DNA of 64,000 bases from Paenibacillus sp. BIHB 4019 (lineage in GTDB: Bacteria > Bacillota > Bacilli > Paenibacillales > Paenibacillaceae): the NCBI RefSeq assembly GCF_002741035.1, contig NZ_CP016808.1, positions 1,832,501 to 1,896,500 on the forward strand. The letters are read 5' to 3'. Numbering within the stretch: the stretch's first letter is position 1; each line of letters opens with the position of its first letter. Under the pieces are notes generated by a model. It did no database searches. It had not been told where the DNA came from and saw only the letters and a program-made list of their open reading frames with translations. This document shows positions 19,020-28,926 of the stretch, in pieces. The translations under genes and the position numbers were made by a program.

Positions 19020-20690
19020 TTATCCGCCGCTATAAACCGCAGGGTAATGGGTGGATCTCGTAAAGATACCAAACGAATTAATAACCGCCTTGCCGCTGCC
19101 AGCTGTAACGCCGACCCAAACTTTCTTCACATTATCCTTTACGTCGAAGTAGATCGGGTCGGCCATATCGCGGGCAGACATATATACACCGCCGTACGTA
19201 TCGGCGAAATAAAAGCTGTTGTTGCTCATGCCGCGCAGCCAATTGCCCGAGCTGCTGAGCTGCTTGCCATTTTTGTCATAGCCGCGAACAATAACCCGTC
19301 CACCCAGCTCATCCTGCGCCGCCCGCTTAATAACGAACTGCTTAACGACCGAGACATCAACCATGGCACCCACAGCTACACAGCCATTGGCAAAAGTAAC
19401 AAAGCCTTTGCTGCTGCTGATGCAGGCAAAATTATTCGTCGCTGTTGGCTCGCCGCCCTTATTGCTCAAGAAGGACATGCCGTCCAGCGTGACCGCAGTA
19501 TTCGTCTTGCTCCAGCGCTCCGACAAATTAAACGATTCGCGCAGCGTGAACTGGTCAAAAAAGCTCGATTCCTGCGTTGAAACAATTTGATTGCCGAACT
19601 CCGACTGGTCATCCAGCTTGGCGTCGCCGTAGCTGACGTTGAAGGTATTGTTGTTGCTTTTATTTTTCAACCGGGCCATATAAACGCCATTCGTCTCATT
19701 GCGAACATAATCAAACGTATTGTTGAGTCCATGCTCAATGACGATCGGCACACTCTCGGCAGAGCCTGTCGTATTTCGCTGATTCAGCTCAAAGCTAGGC
19801 TTTACAAATACATTGTTGTTATTATTCGTATAAGAGCCATCCTCGGTCGTAATGACAATGCCGTATCGGCTCTGCGACGTATTGTTGCCGCTCCAGACCG
19901 CAAAGTTGCCGCCCGAATACAAATTTTCATTATTCCAGCCGGATACTTTGGCCTTATTTCGCTTGTTGGTCACCTTGAGCCCGATTTGGTTGGAGGTGAT
20001 TTTGCCAAGTCGAATGTCATTATAGGCGAAGCCTGTCCCAATGCCGATCGTCTGTACACCTACGGAGAAATTTTCAGCACGTTGAATGTGGATACCGGAA
20101 TTGTTGGCATTTATTACAAGAATGCCGATGGACTTGTGCGACTTGTCCTTGGACCAATCGACCAGCTTGCTTCTCCGTACATTAAGGCCGCTATATTCAG
20201 CTCCCGTTACTGTACTTTCCTCGCCCAGCGTCAGAAAAGGCTCATAGGCCGTTCCGGTATAAATGAGCGGAGCACGCTGAACTACCGAAATATTCGCCGG
20301 TATTACAATGGCTTTGGAGGAGCGGAATTCCGTTAGATCGGGAAAAAGCAGGGTAACCTGCCGGCCCTTGTCCCGTAGCGCCTTTGCCTTGGCAATCGCT
20401 TTGGATATCCCGCTCCAATCGTCCTTTTTCCCGTCGCCTACCGCACCGTAATCTACTACATTGATATAAGCGGCATCTGCGCTGCTTGTTGCAGCAGCGG
20501 CGCTCGCCACCGGATTCCCCTCTACCTCCAAATGGAAGCCTGTGCTCCCGCCAGTTGTAGAGGTTTGCGCCTTGTCCGACTTCAGCGATGGCAAAGCCAG
20601 CGCGGCCAAAATGACAACTACTAAACTAATTCCCCAAATCCAGCTGCGTCTCATCGTGTTGTTATTTCCCTCTCTCGTGAATCGGCTCAT
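19020..20690 (-). CDS. Membrane-anchored pectate-lyase-like beta-helix protein
   Basis: A 556-residue protein with an N-terminal transmembrane segment (SLVVVILAALALPSL) and a right-handed beta-helix domain of the pectate_lyase_3 type. It begins with the hallmark NVVDYGAVGDGKKDD, followed by many Asn-rich turns. It may cut or modify the polysaccharide made by this locus; catalytic residues cannot be named. The ATG overlaps the stop of the SDR gene (TAATG). An alternative start 12 codons later (20654) has AGAGGG at a long spacing of 13. It is the last gene of the wzx/wzy run. Confidence 0.82.
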   Translation of the reverse strand: MSRFTREGNNNTMRRSWIWGISLVVVILAALALPSLKSDKAQTSTTGGSTGFHLEVEGNPVASAAAATSSADAAYINVVDYGAVGDGKKDDWSGISKAIAKAKALRDKGRQVTLLFPDLTEFRSSKAIVIPANISVVQRAPLIYTGTAYEPFLTLGEESTVTGAEYSGLNVRRSKLVDWSKDKSHKSIGILVINANNSGIHIQRAENFSVGVQTIGIGTGFAYNDIRLGKITSNQIGLKVTNKRNKAKVSGWNNENLYSGGNFAVWSGNNTSQSRYGIVITTEDGSYTNNNNNVFVKPSFELNQRNTTGSAESVPIVIEHGLNNTFDYVRNETNGVYMARLKNKSNNNTFNVSYGDAKLDDQSEFGNQIVSTQESSFFDQFTLRESFNLSERWSKTNTAVTLDGMSFLSNKGGEPTATNNFACISSSKGFVTFANGCVAVGAMVDVSVVKQFVIKRAAQDELGGRVIVRGYDKNGKQLSSSGNWLRGMSNNSFYFADTYGGVYMSARDMADPIYFDVKDNVKKVWVGVTAGSGKAVINSFGIFTRSTHYPAVYSGG

Positions 20691-21565
20691 TATATCGTCC
20701 CATGCTTGCGCAGCGCTGCAACTTCCAGCACGATCGCTTCATCGAAGCCAATCGGCTTGAAATCGAGCTCTTTCGCTGCTTTGGAGTAGTCAAAGTTTTT
20801 GTCCTCGTTCAGGCGGAGAACCTTCTCGTAATTAATAATCCGGTTCGGTATTTTCTCTCCGATTCGGCCCGCAATCAGAGCAAGCTTATAAGGAATATGC
20901 AAAAATACAATCTTCTTGCCCATCGCCCCCGCAATCAGGCTAAGCAGCTCCTTGTATTTCAGCGGCGCCTTTCCCGCGACATCATATTCCTGGCCGCGCG
21001 TCAGCTCCTCGCGATTCAGCATTGAGACGAGCACCTTGGCCAAATCGTTGGCGTAAATCGGATGCATGAGGCCATCCCCAGCACCCAAAATCGGATAAAC
21101 GGGAAAACGCTTCATGATTTTGACGAGCATATGGATGTTGCCATCCTGTTGATTGCCGCAAATCATCGACGGACGAATAATCGTATAGGTCAGGCCGCTG
21201 GCACGCAGCAGCTGTTCATTTTGCAAATCAATATGCGATGAGCTCTTGAACTTGCTGTAGATGCCGGTGCTGTTCACGTAATAAATGCGCTGGATGCCAT
21301 GCTGTAGGCAAGCTTCAAGCACATTTTTCAGTTGATTGCGCGGCGCCAGATGCAGCACCTCCGTTATGCCCTCATGGCCGAGAGCCTTCCTCACATCGTC
21401 TGCATCGCGCAAATTGCCGTAGACGAAACGCTCGCCTTCCTTCATCCAGGAAACGTCGCTAGATTCCCTGACCATGTAGCATACTTGATCACGCTTGAAA
21501 TCCCGCTGAATCTGCTCATATAGAAATCGGCCCGTCAGCCCTGTTATGCCCGTTACCAGAATCAT
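20690..21565 (-). CDS. NAD-dependent epimerase/dehydratase (SDR)
   Basis: A 291-residue SDR-family protein. The nucleotide-binding glycines are in ILVTGITGLTGRFL. YYVNSTGIYSKF and the YTIIRPSMICG segment are typical of extended or atypical SDRs. The Tyr-x3-Lys catalytic pair is not clear by eye. It probably modifies a sugar nucleotide or sugar chain for the exopolysaccharide. The start is the ATG after GGAGG; a longer open frame extends upstream without a binding site. It is 16 bp after the sugar transferase. Confidence 0.82.
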   Translation of the reverse strand: MILVTGITGLTGRFLYEQIQRDFKRDQVCYMVRESSDVSWMKEGERFVYGNLRDADDVRKALGHEGITEVLHLAPRNQLKNVLEACLQHGIQRIYYVNSTGIYSKFKSSSHIDLQNEQLLRASGLTYTIIRPSMICGNQQDGNIHMLVKIMKRFPVYPILGAGDGLMHPIYANDLAKVLVSMLNREELTRGQEYDVAGKAPLKYKELLSLIAGAMGKKIVFLHIPYKLALIAGRIGEKIPNRIINYEKVLRLNEDKNFDYSKAAKELDFKPIGFDEAIVLEVAALRKHGTI

Positions 21566-21581
21566 TGCTCCTACCTCCGCC

Positions 21582-22157
21582 TTAAGCTTTAATATCGCTT
21601 GCTTTGAAAACTTTGAAAATAGTGATGAAAATAATTTTGATGTCAAAGCCGAAGGACATCTGCTGCAAATAATGCTCGTCCAGACGAACCTTCTCGTCAT
21701 CGGAGATGGAATCCCGGCCCGACACTTGGGCGTAGCCCGTCAAGCCCGGCTTAATATCATTGATTTTTCGTTCATTTCGCTTCTCAATAAGGGAATATTG
21801 ATTGTACAGCGCAGGCCTTGGGCCAACGACCGACATTTCCCCCTTCACGACGTTAATGAGCTGAGGCAGCTCGTCGAGGCTTGATTTTCGCAAAAATCTT
21901 CCCGTCTTCGTTATGTAGGATGCTGGATCCTGCAGCAAGTCCGTCGCTACGTTCGGCGTATCCGTCCGCATGCTGCGAAACTTATAAATGGCGAACAGCT
22001 CGTTATTTTGCCCCATCCGCTGCTGAACGAAAAACACAGGACCCCGTGATTCCAGCTTGATCAAAATCGCCACCACCAGCATGACCGGGCTGAATACAAT
22101 TAGCGCGATGCCAGCGGAAATAAAATCGAATGCTCTTTTCCCAAATTGATTGTACAT
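21582..22157 (-). CDS. Priming phosphosugar transferase (bacterial sugar transferase family)
   Basis: A 191-residue monotopic PglC/WcaJ-core enzyme that puts the first sugar-1-phosphate on undecaprenyl phosphate. The signature is clear: KRAFDFISAGIALIVFSPVML, then YKFRSMR, RKSSLDELPQLINV, MSVVGPRPAL and PGLTGYAQVSGRD. It lacks the long N-terminal membrane half of WbaP-type enzymes. It starts the repeat-unit assembly for the Wzx/Wzy pathway encoded around it. Confidence 0.95.
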   Translation of the reverse strand: MYNQFGKRAFDFISAGIALIVFSPVMLVVAILIKLESRGPVFFVQQRMGQNNELFAIYKFRSMRTDTPNVATDLLQDPASYITKTGRFLRKSSLDELPQLINVVKGEMSVVGPRPALYNQYSLIEKRNERKINDIKPGLTGYAQVSGRDSISDDEKVRLDEHYLQQMSFGFDIKIIFITIFKVFKASDIKA

Positions 22158-22195
22158 GCGTCTTCACTCCTCCCCACACTATATGGCATCTATCT

Positions 22196-22957
22196 CTACA
22201 ATCTCTTAAACACGGCGTTTTTAACGTAATTCGTCAAACACCATAACGCTTTAAACGGGTTTAGCTTCTCTACATCGCGGTACAGACGCCACATTTTGTA
22301 GACAGCTTTCACTTTATTGTTCGAAATCGAGCCTTTCACGAGGCGATAATAGCTCAGCTCGACAGGCAGGCCATAGGCCAAATGCCCTTTTTTCAAAATC
22401 GACAGCCACATGCCCGTGTCCTGCTTCGCCCGAATGTTCGGCATTTGCACCTGGCCGAGCTTATGCCGATCCAGCATGACGGTTAAACAGCCGATAATCG
22501 TATTTTTCAATAACGTATCGTAATTAATAGAAGGAACTACTCCGATCACACGCTCCGTCAGCTCCCCTTCCTCGGACATCACCCGGTAGCTCGTGAAGGA
22601 GAAGCCGATATCCTGCGTACGCATAAAATCAAGCTGCAGCGCCAGCTTCGTCGGGAGCCACAAATCATCGCTATCCAGAAAAGCAAGATAACGGCCCCGC
22701 GACATATTCATCGCGGTATTGCGGGCTACGGCCGCCCCGCTGTTCTGCTGCAAACGGTGCAGCTTAATCCGGCTGTCCAGCGCAGCTTCCGCTTCAATAA
22801 TCTCGCAGGAATTGTCCGAGGAACAATCATCTACGATAATCATTTCCCAATCGGTGAACGTCTGGGCTTTGACTGAAGCAATCGTTTCCTTAATAAAACG
22901 CGAGCAGTTGTAGGACGGCGTTACAATCGTAACGACCGGGTCCATCAGATTAGACAC
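22196..22957 (-). CDS. Glycosyltransferase family 2
   Basis: A 253-residue GT-A fold glycosyltransferase. It shows VTIVTPSYNCSRFIKETIASV, IIVDDCSSDNS and the DXD-like LAFLDSDDLW. It is probably cytoplasmic and membrane-associated, adding a sugar to the lipid-linked repeat unit; donor and acceptor are unknown. The start is GTG, with GGAGGG 6 bases upstream. Confidence 0.92.
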   Translation of the reverse strand: MSNLMDPVVTIVTPSYNCSRFIKETIASVKAQTFTDWEMIIVDDCSSDNSCEIIEAEAALDSRIKLHRLQQNSGAAVARNTAMNMSRGRYLAFLDSDDLWLPTKLALQLDFMRTQDIGFSFTSYRVMSEEGELTERVIGVVPSINYDTLLKNTIIGCLTVMLDRHKLGQVQMPNIRAKQDTGMWLSILKKGHLAYGLPVELSYYRLVKGSISNNKVKAVYKMWRLYRDVEKLNPFKALWCLTNYVKNAVFKRL

Positions 22958-23011
22958 GAATATCCCTCCAGCTTATCATTAGGGCGCTTGCGGCGCGGGC
23001 AGGCTCACGGC

Positions 23012-24322
23012 CTACTTCCTGAATAATTCCAGCGGCTTGCGCTCTTGGAGCGTAGCATAGGGCAGCAGCCAGGCTATCGCTACATAGCAGAACAACAAGC
23101 GATTTTCATTCAAATCGCCGGACACATTGGCATTCAGGAACAGGAACACTACCGAGAAAACAGTAACTAAAGTGAAGCGGTCTGTCATTTTACCAGCTAT
23201 AAAGTGCGCAGCTGCTCGAACCGCTCCCCAGAATATCGCCAGAAACAGCAATACGCCAGCAAGCCCAAGCTCGCTCCACAGCTCCAGAAAAATATTATGC
23301 GGATAATTCGAAACATCCTCATGGGCAAAAGCGATCGTAAAGCTGCCAATACCGCCGCCGAAGAAAAAATGATCCTGTATCATTTGCCACGCTACCGCAT
23401 AACGCTCCACCCGGCCCTCCGCCGACTCTCCGCCTCCCGGCTGGTTAAACAGCACCGAGATGCGGTAAATGAAGGTGTCCATGACGCCAGAAGCCACGAG
23501 TGGTACTGCGAGCGCAGCGAGCAGCAAAATAATGAAAAAAAGCGTGCCTACTCCTTTGGAGAAGGTAATTTTGCCCCGGTTCACTTTCACAGACAGAAAC
23601 ATAATTAGCACGATCGTTCCGACCAGCGTAATAAGCGGCGTCCGGGCACCACTGACAGCAACCGATAGAAAGGTCAGCGCCAGAAATAGGCTGGCGACAG
23701 TTTTGGCCGGGGTCCGCAGCAGCGGATTGTATAAATATAAACCGATCAAGGCGATAACCGCGATGCCATTCGTTCGGCCAAGCGACAGATAATCCGAGCC
23801 AAGCACCTCAATCTGTCCAATGAATTGGCCAGCTTGCAGCTTCTCCAGAAACATCTGCAGGCAATAAAAGGTCATTAGCGAGGAGACGGCAATAATGCCG
23901 ACGAAAAATCGCTCCAGCCCTTTTTTATCACGAATAAGCAAAAAAGGTCCGATGAAGGACCAGGCGGTCAGCAGCATGAAACGGGATGTTTTCTGAATCG
24001 CGAAGGAATAGCTTGTTGAATATGAAAAGCTGAACAAAATGTAGCCAATCAGCAGCACAAACAGCAGCAGCGGAATTAGCGCCGGCTTCGGCAGCTCTTG
24101 GGATTGCAGAAGGCGAACAAAATAAAGAAACATCGTCACTGCCATTAGAAAAAAGGTTAAGTCCACGGGAAAGGAAATGCCCGATTTAATATAGCCGGAT
24201 AATAAAAATAAGCCCAGCAGAAATTCCCCTGACGCCAATATCGCAAACGGGGCTGCCAAAGCCCCCCACTTCCGCTTGGTGCCAGGCAAGAGCGTGGCCC
24301 CAAATGCATTCGATTTCAACAT
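23012..24322 (-). CDS. O-antigen ligase/polymerase family (Wzy-like)
   Basis: A 436-residue integral membrane protein with about 11–12 hydrophobic segments. The Wzy_C/O-antigen ligase signature is in the large periplasmic-side loop: HEDVSNYPHNIFLELWSELGLAGVLLF, preceded by the GGGIGSF segment. Predicted role: polymerisation of repeat units outside the membrane. The neighbours (Wzx, Wzz-like, priming transferase) support the polymerase reading over ligase. Confidence 0.88.
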   Translation of the reverse strand: MLKSNAFGATLLPGTKRKWGALAAPFAILASGEFLLGLFLLSGYIKSGISFPVDLTFFLMAVTMFLYFVRLLQSQELPKPALIPLLLFVLLIGYILFSFSYSTSYSFAIQKTSRFMLLTAWSFIGPFLLIRDKKGLERFFVGIIAVSSLMTFYCLQMFLEKLQAGQFIGQIEVLGSDYLSLGRTNGIAVIALIGLYLYNPLLRTPAKTVASLFLALTFLSVAVSGARTPLITLVGTIVLIMFLSVKVNRGKITFSKGVGTLFFIILLLAALAVPLVASGVMDTFIYRISVLFNQPGGGESAEGRVERYAVAWQMIQDHFFFGGGIGSFTIAFAHEDVSNYPHNIFLELWSELGLAGVLLFLAIFWGAVRAAAHFIAGKMTDRFTLVTVFSVVFLFLNANVSGDLNENRLLFCYVAIAWLLPYATLQERKPLELFRK

Positions 24323-24365
24323 GAGCGACCACCCTCCCTTTCCTTCATAAAAGTATGCTGTAAAG

Positions 24366-26186
24366 CTATACGGCGCTGCGGTTCTGGGATGTTATCGTCC
24401 GCTTCACGAAGGCTTTAACCTCCGACAAATCCGAACGGATAATGCCTTCCAAATGCTGAAGCTCCAGCATAACCGGCTCAATATCCTGCGCCATTGGCTT
24501 ACCGATGAAAATGCGGTTGTTGAGCGTAGCCGACATGCCTTCAGCATCGGTCAGCAGCTCTTCATACATTTTCTCGCCCGGACGCAGGCCGGTGAATTTA
24601 ATGTCAATGTCGCGGTACGGCTCGAAGCCGGATAAGCGAATTAAGTCTTTGGCCAGCTCGTAAATTTTGACAGGCTTGTCCATATCGAGAATGAATACCT
24701 CGCCGCCCTTGGCAAAGGCGCCTGCTTGCACGACCAGTTGGGAAGCCTCCGGTATCGTCATAAAATAACGAATCATCTCCGGATCGGTTACGGTAACCGG
24801 GCCGCCCTCGGCAATTTGCGCTTTGAACAGCGGAATGACGCTGCCCCGGCTGCCCAATACGTTGCCGAATCGTACAGCTGCAAATTTCGTATTGCTGTAA
24901 AAGCTGATCGACTGCACGATAATTTCCGCTACGCGCTTCGTCGCGCCCATGACGCTCGTCGGGTTGACCGCCTTGTCCGTCGAGACGAGGACAAATCGCT
25001 CCACACCGTGCTGGTCACAGGCTTCGGCTACATTTTTCGTACCCATAATATTGTTCATGACCGCCTGCTTCGGATTGCGCTCCATCAAAGGAACATGCTT
25101 ATGAGCGGCCGCATGGAAGACGACTTGCGGACTGTATTCGCCAAACAGCGCGAACAGCGTTTCACGGTCTTGTACATCGGCGATAATCGCCTCCGTCTGC
25201 AAGTCCTTAAACGTCTTGCCCAGCTCCATATCAATTTGATAGATGCTGTTCTCCCCATGGCCGAGCAGCAGCAGCTTGCCTGGCTTAAACGGCGCAATTT
25301 GGCGGCACAGCTCTGAACCAATGGAGCCGCCTGCTCCCGTCACCAGTACAACCTTGCCTTCCACGTAATTCGCGATGCCTTCAAGGTCGATAGCCACTGG
25401 GCTTCTGCCGAGCAAATCTTCTACTTCGACATTGCGAATCGACGATGCCGTCACTTTGCCGAGAATAATGTCATCCAGCCGCGGCACAATTTTCAGCTCA
25501 CAGCTTGTTTCCTTGCAGAGATTGATAATTTCGGAAATATCCTTCTTGCTTGCCGCCGGAAGCGCGATAATGATGTGGTTGATCTCATGCTTCTCCACAA
25601 CTGCGGCGATATCATTGCGATTGCCTAGTACGCGAAGGCCGCCAACTCGGTTGCCCCGCTTCTGCTCATCATCATCAATGAAACCAACCGGATAGCTGTT
25701 GTTGATGTATTTGTTTTGCTTAATTTCCTTAGCCACCATTGAGCCGCAGTCGCCTGCGCCGATAATCAATACTTTGATATCGCCGGTGCCTTTTTTGTTG
25801 TACGTATCGCTTCTGAGACGCAGCGCAAAGCGCGTGCTGCCTTTAACAATCAGCGAAGACTGGAAAATGAACAACAGCAGAGCTAGATCCACCCATTCCC
25901 ACTTCAAAACGCTAAACAACAGTCCGCTGACGATAACGCCAAGCGTGACCGCTTTGAAAATCGACACAAGCTCGCCGACGCTCGAATACTTCCATATTCG
26001 CTGGTACAAATTGTAACGAAGCATGAATAAAATCGTTGATGTCGACAGGACTGGCGCAAAAATAAGCACCGCATGCCAGTAGCTCGCTCCTTCGCCTTCA
26101 TACATTAAGGCGAAGCAGATTAATGTGATGAGCGTACTTGTTAAAATATCAACGAATAACAAGAGTGGAATTCTTTTTTTCCACAT
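24366..26186 (-). CDS. Membrane-bound nucleotide-sugar 4,6-dehydratase (FlaA1/CapD/PglF-type)
   Basis: A 606-residue protein: four N-terminal transmembrane segments (about 1–110), a CoA-binding-like Rossmann domain (KVLIIGAGDCGSMVAKEI), then the SDR dehydratase domain with VLVTGAGGSIGSELC. The active-site region is VSTDKAVNPTSVMGATKR. Members make UDP-4-keto-6-deoxy-HexNAc from UDP-GlcNAc or UDP-GalNAc. It likely supplies a 6-deoxy amino sugar to the exopolysaccharide. It lies between wzy and a glycosyltransferase. Confidence 0.94.
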   Translation of the reverse strand: MWKKRIPLLLFVDILTSTLITLICFALMYEGEGASYWHAVLIFAPVLSTSTILFMLRYNLYQRIWKYSSVGELVSIFKAVTLGVIVSGLLFSVLKWEWVDLALLLFIFQSSLIVKGSTRFALRLRSDTYNKKGTGDIKVLIIGAGDCGSMVAKEIKQNKYINNSYPVGFIDDDEQKRGNRVGGLRVLGNRNDIAAVVEKHEINHIIIALPAASKKDISEIINLCKETSCELKIVPRLDDIILGKVTASSIRNVEVEDLLGRSPVAIDLEGIANYVEGKVVLVTGAGGSIGSELCRQIAPFKPGKLLLLGHGENSIYQIDMELGKTFKDLQTEAIIADVQDRETLFALFGEYSPQVVFHAAAHKHVPLMERNPKQAVMNNIMGTKNVAEACDQHGVERFVLVSTDKAVNPTSVMGATKRVAEIIVQSISFYSNTKFAAVRFGNVLGSRGSVIPLFKAQIAEGGPVTVTDPEMIRYFMTIPEASQLVVQAGAFAKGGEVFILDMDKPVKIYELAKDLIRLSGFEPYRDIDIKFTGLRPGEKMYEELLTDAEGMSATLNNRIFIGKPMAQDIEPVMLELQHLEGIIRSDLSEVKAFVKRTITSQNRSAV

Positions 26187-26229
26187 CTCTCTTCTCTCCT
26201 CCTATACCAACTCACTATAATTGTAGACT

Positions 26230-27372
26230 CTATTTGGTCAGCAGCTGCGAGTAGAAACTAAGCAGTTTGTTCTCTTCATGTACCCAGTTCAGCTGTTCGC
26301 GCACGGCCCGCTGGCCATTGCGTCCCATTCTCGCCGCTTTCGCCGGGTCGTTCTTTAGTTCATTAATCGCTCGCAGTACCGCCGGCCCATCGTTAGGATC
26401 GACCGCAATGCCGCACCCATGAAGGTTCACGAACGCTTCCCAGCTTGGAAAATTGGAGCAAATGATTGGCAGCCCTGCATTCATATATTCAAAAAACTTC
26501 GTCAGCTCTTTCTTCGCATAATGCTCAGTCGGCGGAAACAGCGCGAGACCCGCCAGCCAGCGGCTCTCGGCGTAATAAGCGTCAATCGCATCCCGGGCGA
26601 TAAACTTCTCCACTCCGTCGATCGTTACGCGATCCGCCGCAGCACCGGCAGCTTCGGCAACCCGGTCTGCAATCGGCTGCGCGCATTTGCCTACATAATG
26701 CACATGAATGCGCTCATCCAGCTTCGCTATCTGAGCATGCAGCTCGGAGCCGCGATCCAGCGTGACATTGCCCGTGTACAGCAGATGAATGGCATCATCG
26801 TGCTGCGCTGTGCCAGCTTCCGCGTCTGCAGCAGGCTTGTCCGCCATCGGCTGCAGGATCGGATAGTTCAGCACATCTACGCCGCGCAAATATTTGTCCC
26901 GGTAATATTTTTCTGCCAGCACAATTTCGAACTGATTAATACAAAGCTTCTCTACAATGCGATAAATGCCCGCAAGCGTATTTCTAGCCCAGACCGGCAA
27001 ATATTTCTTCTGCCGAATGCCCGTTTCGTAATCCTCATGGATGTCGTAAACGACATGATTGCTTTTATTTTTGAGCAGCCAGCCTACCCAAATCAGCTCG
27101 GGATCATGAAAATGGTACACATCCGCCTCAAGCTGCTTCGCGAGCCGGTAAGCCTGCCAGCTGTTCTTCGTCATACGAACCCAGCGGTTCGCTGCTTTCT
27201 GAAGCTTGATCAGCTTGAAAGCCGGTTTTACCCGGTCCAGATCCGGATGGTCCGTCGCAATCAGCGTCACATCATAGGCCGCATTCGCGAGCGAGGCGCA
27301 TTCTTTATGGAAAATGCGGGTATCCATCGGATGGTGCACCGTTGTCATATGAACCACCTTATGTTGAACCAT
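26230..27372 (-). CDS. Glycosyltransferase (GT4/GT1-like, GT-B fold)
   Basis: A 380-residue glycosyltransferase. The N-terminus (VVHMTTVHHPMDTRIFHKE) and VYHFHDPELIWVG are typical of GT4-like exopolysaccharide enzymes. The donor-binding half has LLYTGNVTLDRG, then KKELTKFFEYMNAGLPIICSNF with the conserved glutamate region. Linkage and sugar cannot be inferred. Confidence 0.9.
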   Translation of the reverse strand: MVQHKVVHMTTVHHPMDTRIFHKECASLANAAYDVTLIATDHPDLDRVKPAFKLIKLQKAANRWVRMTKNSWQAYRLAKQLEADVYHFHDPELIWVGWLLKNKSNHVVYDIHEDYETGIRQKKYLPVWARNTLAGIYRIVEKLCINQFEIVLAEKYYRDKYLRGVDVLNYPILQPMADKPAADAEAGTAQHDDAIHLLYTGNVTLDRGSELHAQIAKLDERIHVHYVGKCAQPIADRVAEAAGAAADRVTIDGVEKFIARDAIDAYYAESRWLAGLALFPPTEHYAKKELTKFFEYMNAGLPIICSNFPSWEAFVNLHGCGIAVDPNDGPAVLRAINELKNDPAKAARMGRNGQRAVREQLNWVHEENKLLSFYSQLLTK

Positions 27373-27399
27373 CGTAAACCACCTTCTGCCTGAAAAAAT

Positions 27400-28926
27400 T
27401 TAAGCTTGCCGTTTTCTGCGCACCTTGCCCAGCACCTGCTGCATTTTGCCCCGGAGCGCCGTTCTGCTCGTATGTACCATCACTTTAGGGAACAACAGCA
27501 CAACCACTGCAAACCATACCACCGCAAAAATGCCTGATCCTACAAGATTGACAAAGCTGGCCATGCCAAGCGGCCTGATCGCCTCCGTCACGGCATATAA
27601 GCCAACCAGCGTCCACACACTGCCGAGCAGCGCAGGCAAATGCGCCTTCCCCAGCTCCCGCCACGTGCACGACAAAATCGTTTTACACAAGTACAGCATA
27701 TTGAAGTAGTGCAAGCTTATGGCAATTAAAACGCCGAAAGCGGCCCCGGACAACCCCCAGCGCATGCCAATCCCTGCGCCCGCGATAACAAGCAGGACGT
27801 AAAGCACCTGTCGTGAAGCCCGTTTGTACACATACCCTCTTGCCAATACGAGTGAATTGCTGATTTTGTAAGTTGTACGGAATAACATGCCAACGCATAA
27901 AATTTGGAATGGAATCACGACCTCCGTCCACCCGCTTCCCAGAACGACAGCGACAATCTCGGGAGCTAGCAAATAACAGATGACGCTAATAGGAGCAACA
28001 AGCAGGGATGTATAAGAAATGCTTCTAATATAAGAGGCTTTTAGCTGCTGAAGATCATCCTGAAGCTTGGACATCGACGAAAACAGCACTTTATCGAGCA
28101 CTTGCCCAAGCAGCGTGGCCGGAAGCACTGCAAGCTGATAGGCTCTGCCGTACAATCCCAGCGCAGCTGCGCCAAGCCCGCGGCCAATGATTAAATTATC
28201 GCTTTGGACCGCCAAATAATTGCTTAGGCTGTCGATGGTTGCGCCACCGCCAAATCGCAGCAGCGATTTCGCCGCCTGCGCATGTCCACTCGTCTTTTCC
28301 CGCAGAAACCGGGGCGGCTGCGCGGCAATCAGCATCGTAAAGCGGATAGCCGTCTGCACCAAATGCGCTGCTAACAGCGCCCAAATGCCATAGCCATACA
28401 CACCGAGCGTAATGCCGACGATGCCGTAGCCCGCCGTATAAGATACGATTTGCGACAGCGATAGCTGACGGAACTTCAGCTCCCGTTGCAGCAAAGCTTC
28501 AGATACAATGGCAACGCCATTGAGCGGAAACACGAGCGCCAATATGCCTAGCACTTCTGCAAGCTGCGGCATTTTGAAAAAACCTGCCAGCAAATCAGAG
28601 GACAGCCAAAGCACCGCTGCCACTACAACGCCAAGCATAGAAGAAATAAAGAAGGAAACCTGCAAGTCGACCGTGTTGATTTCCTTGCGCTGAATAATGG
28701 CCGGACCTACACCAATACTGGCAAACAAGGTCGAGAAGCTGACGATTACGAGCGCCATATTAATGAGTCCAAACTCCTCGGCACCGACGAAGCGGGCAAG
28801 GACGACAAGCACGACCATCTGAATGACATTTTGCAATCCGGTTCCCGTGAATGCCCACAGAAAGCCCTTGCGGGTTCTGCGGGTCAAGCCGGCTTCCGAA
28901 ACGTGATTATCCGATTTGGCTGGCAT
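27400..28926 (-). CDS. Oligosaccharide flippase (Wzx-like, MOP superfamily)
   Basis: A 508-residue polytopic membrane protein with about 12–14 segments. It matches the lipopolysaccharide flippase group: GFLWAFTGTGLQNVIQMV, LARFVGAEEFGLINMALV, and SDNLIIGRGLGAAALGLYGRAY. It moves the lipid-linked repeat unit across the membrane. The ATG used overlaps the end of ugd by 20 bases; no strong binding site is visible, suggesting coupling. The longer frame upstream runs through ugd and is not used. Confidence 0.92.
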   Translation of the reverse strand: MPAKSDNHVSEAGLTRRTRKGFLWAFTGTGLQNVIQMVVLVVLARFVGAEEFGLINMALVIVSFSTLFASIGVGPAIIQRKEINTVDLQVSFFISSMLGVVVAAVLWLSSDLLAGFFKMPQLAEVLGILALVFPLNGVAIVSEALLQRELKFRQLSLSQIVSYTAGYGIVGITLGVYGYGIWALLAAHLVQTAIRFTMLIAAQPPRFLREKTSGHAQAAKSLLRFGGGATIDSLSNYLAVQSDNLIIGRGLGAAALGLYGRAYQLAVLPATLLGQVLDKVLFSSMSKLQDDLQQLKASYIRSISYTSLLVAPISVICYLLAPEIVAVVLGSGWTEVVIPFQILCVGMLFRTTYKISNSLVLARGYVYKRASRQVLYVLLVIAGAGIGMRWGLSGAAFGVLIAISLHYFNMLYLCKTILSCTWRELGKAHLPALLGSVWTLVGLYAVTEAIRPLGMASFVNLVGSGIFAVVWFAVVVLLFPKVMVHTSRTALRGKMQQVLGKVRRKRQA

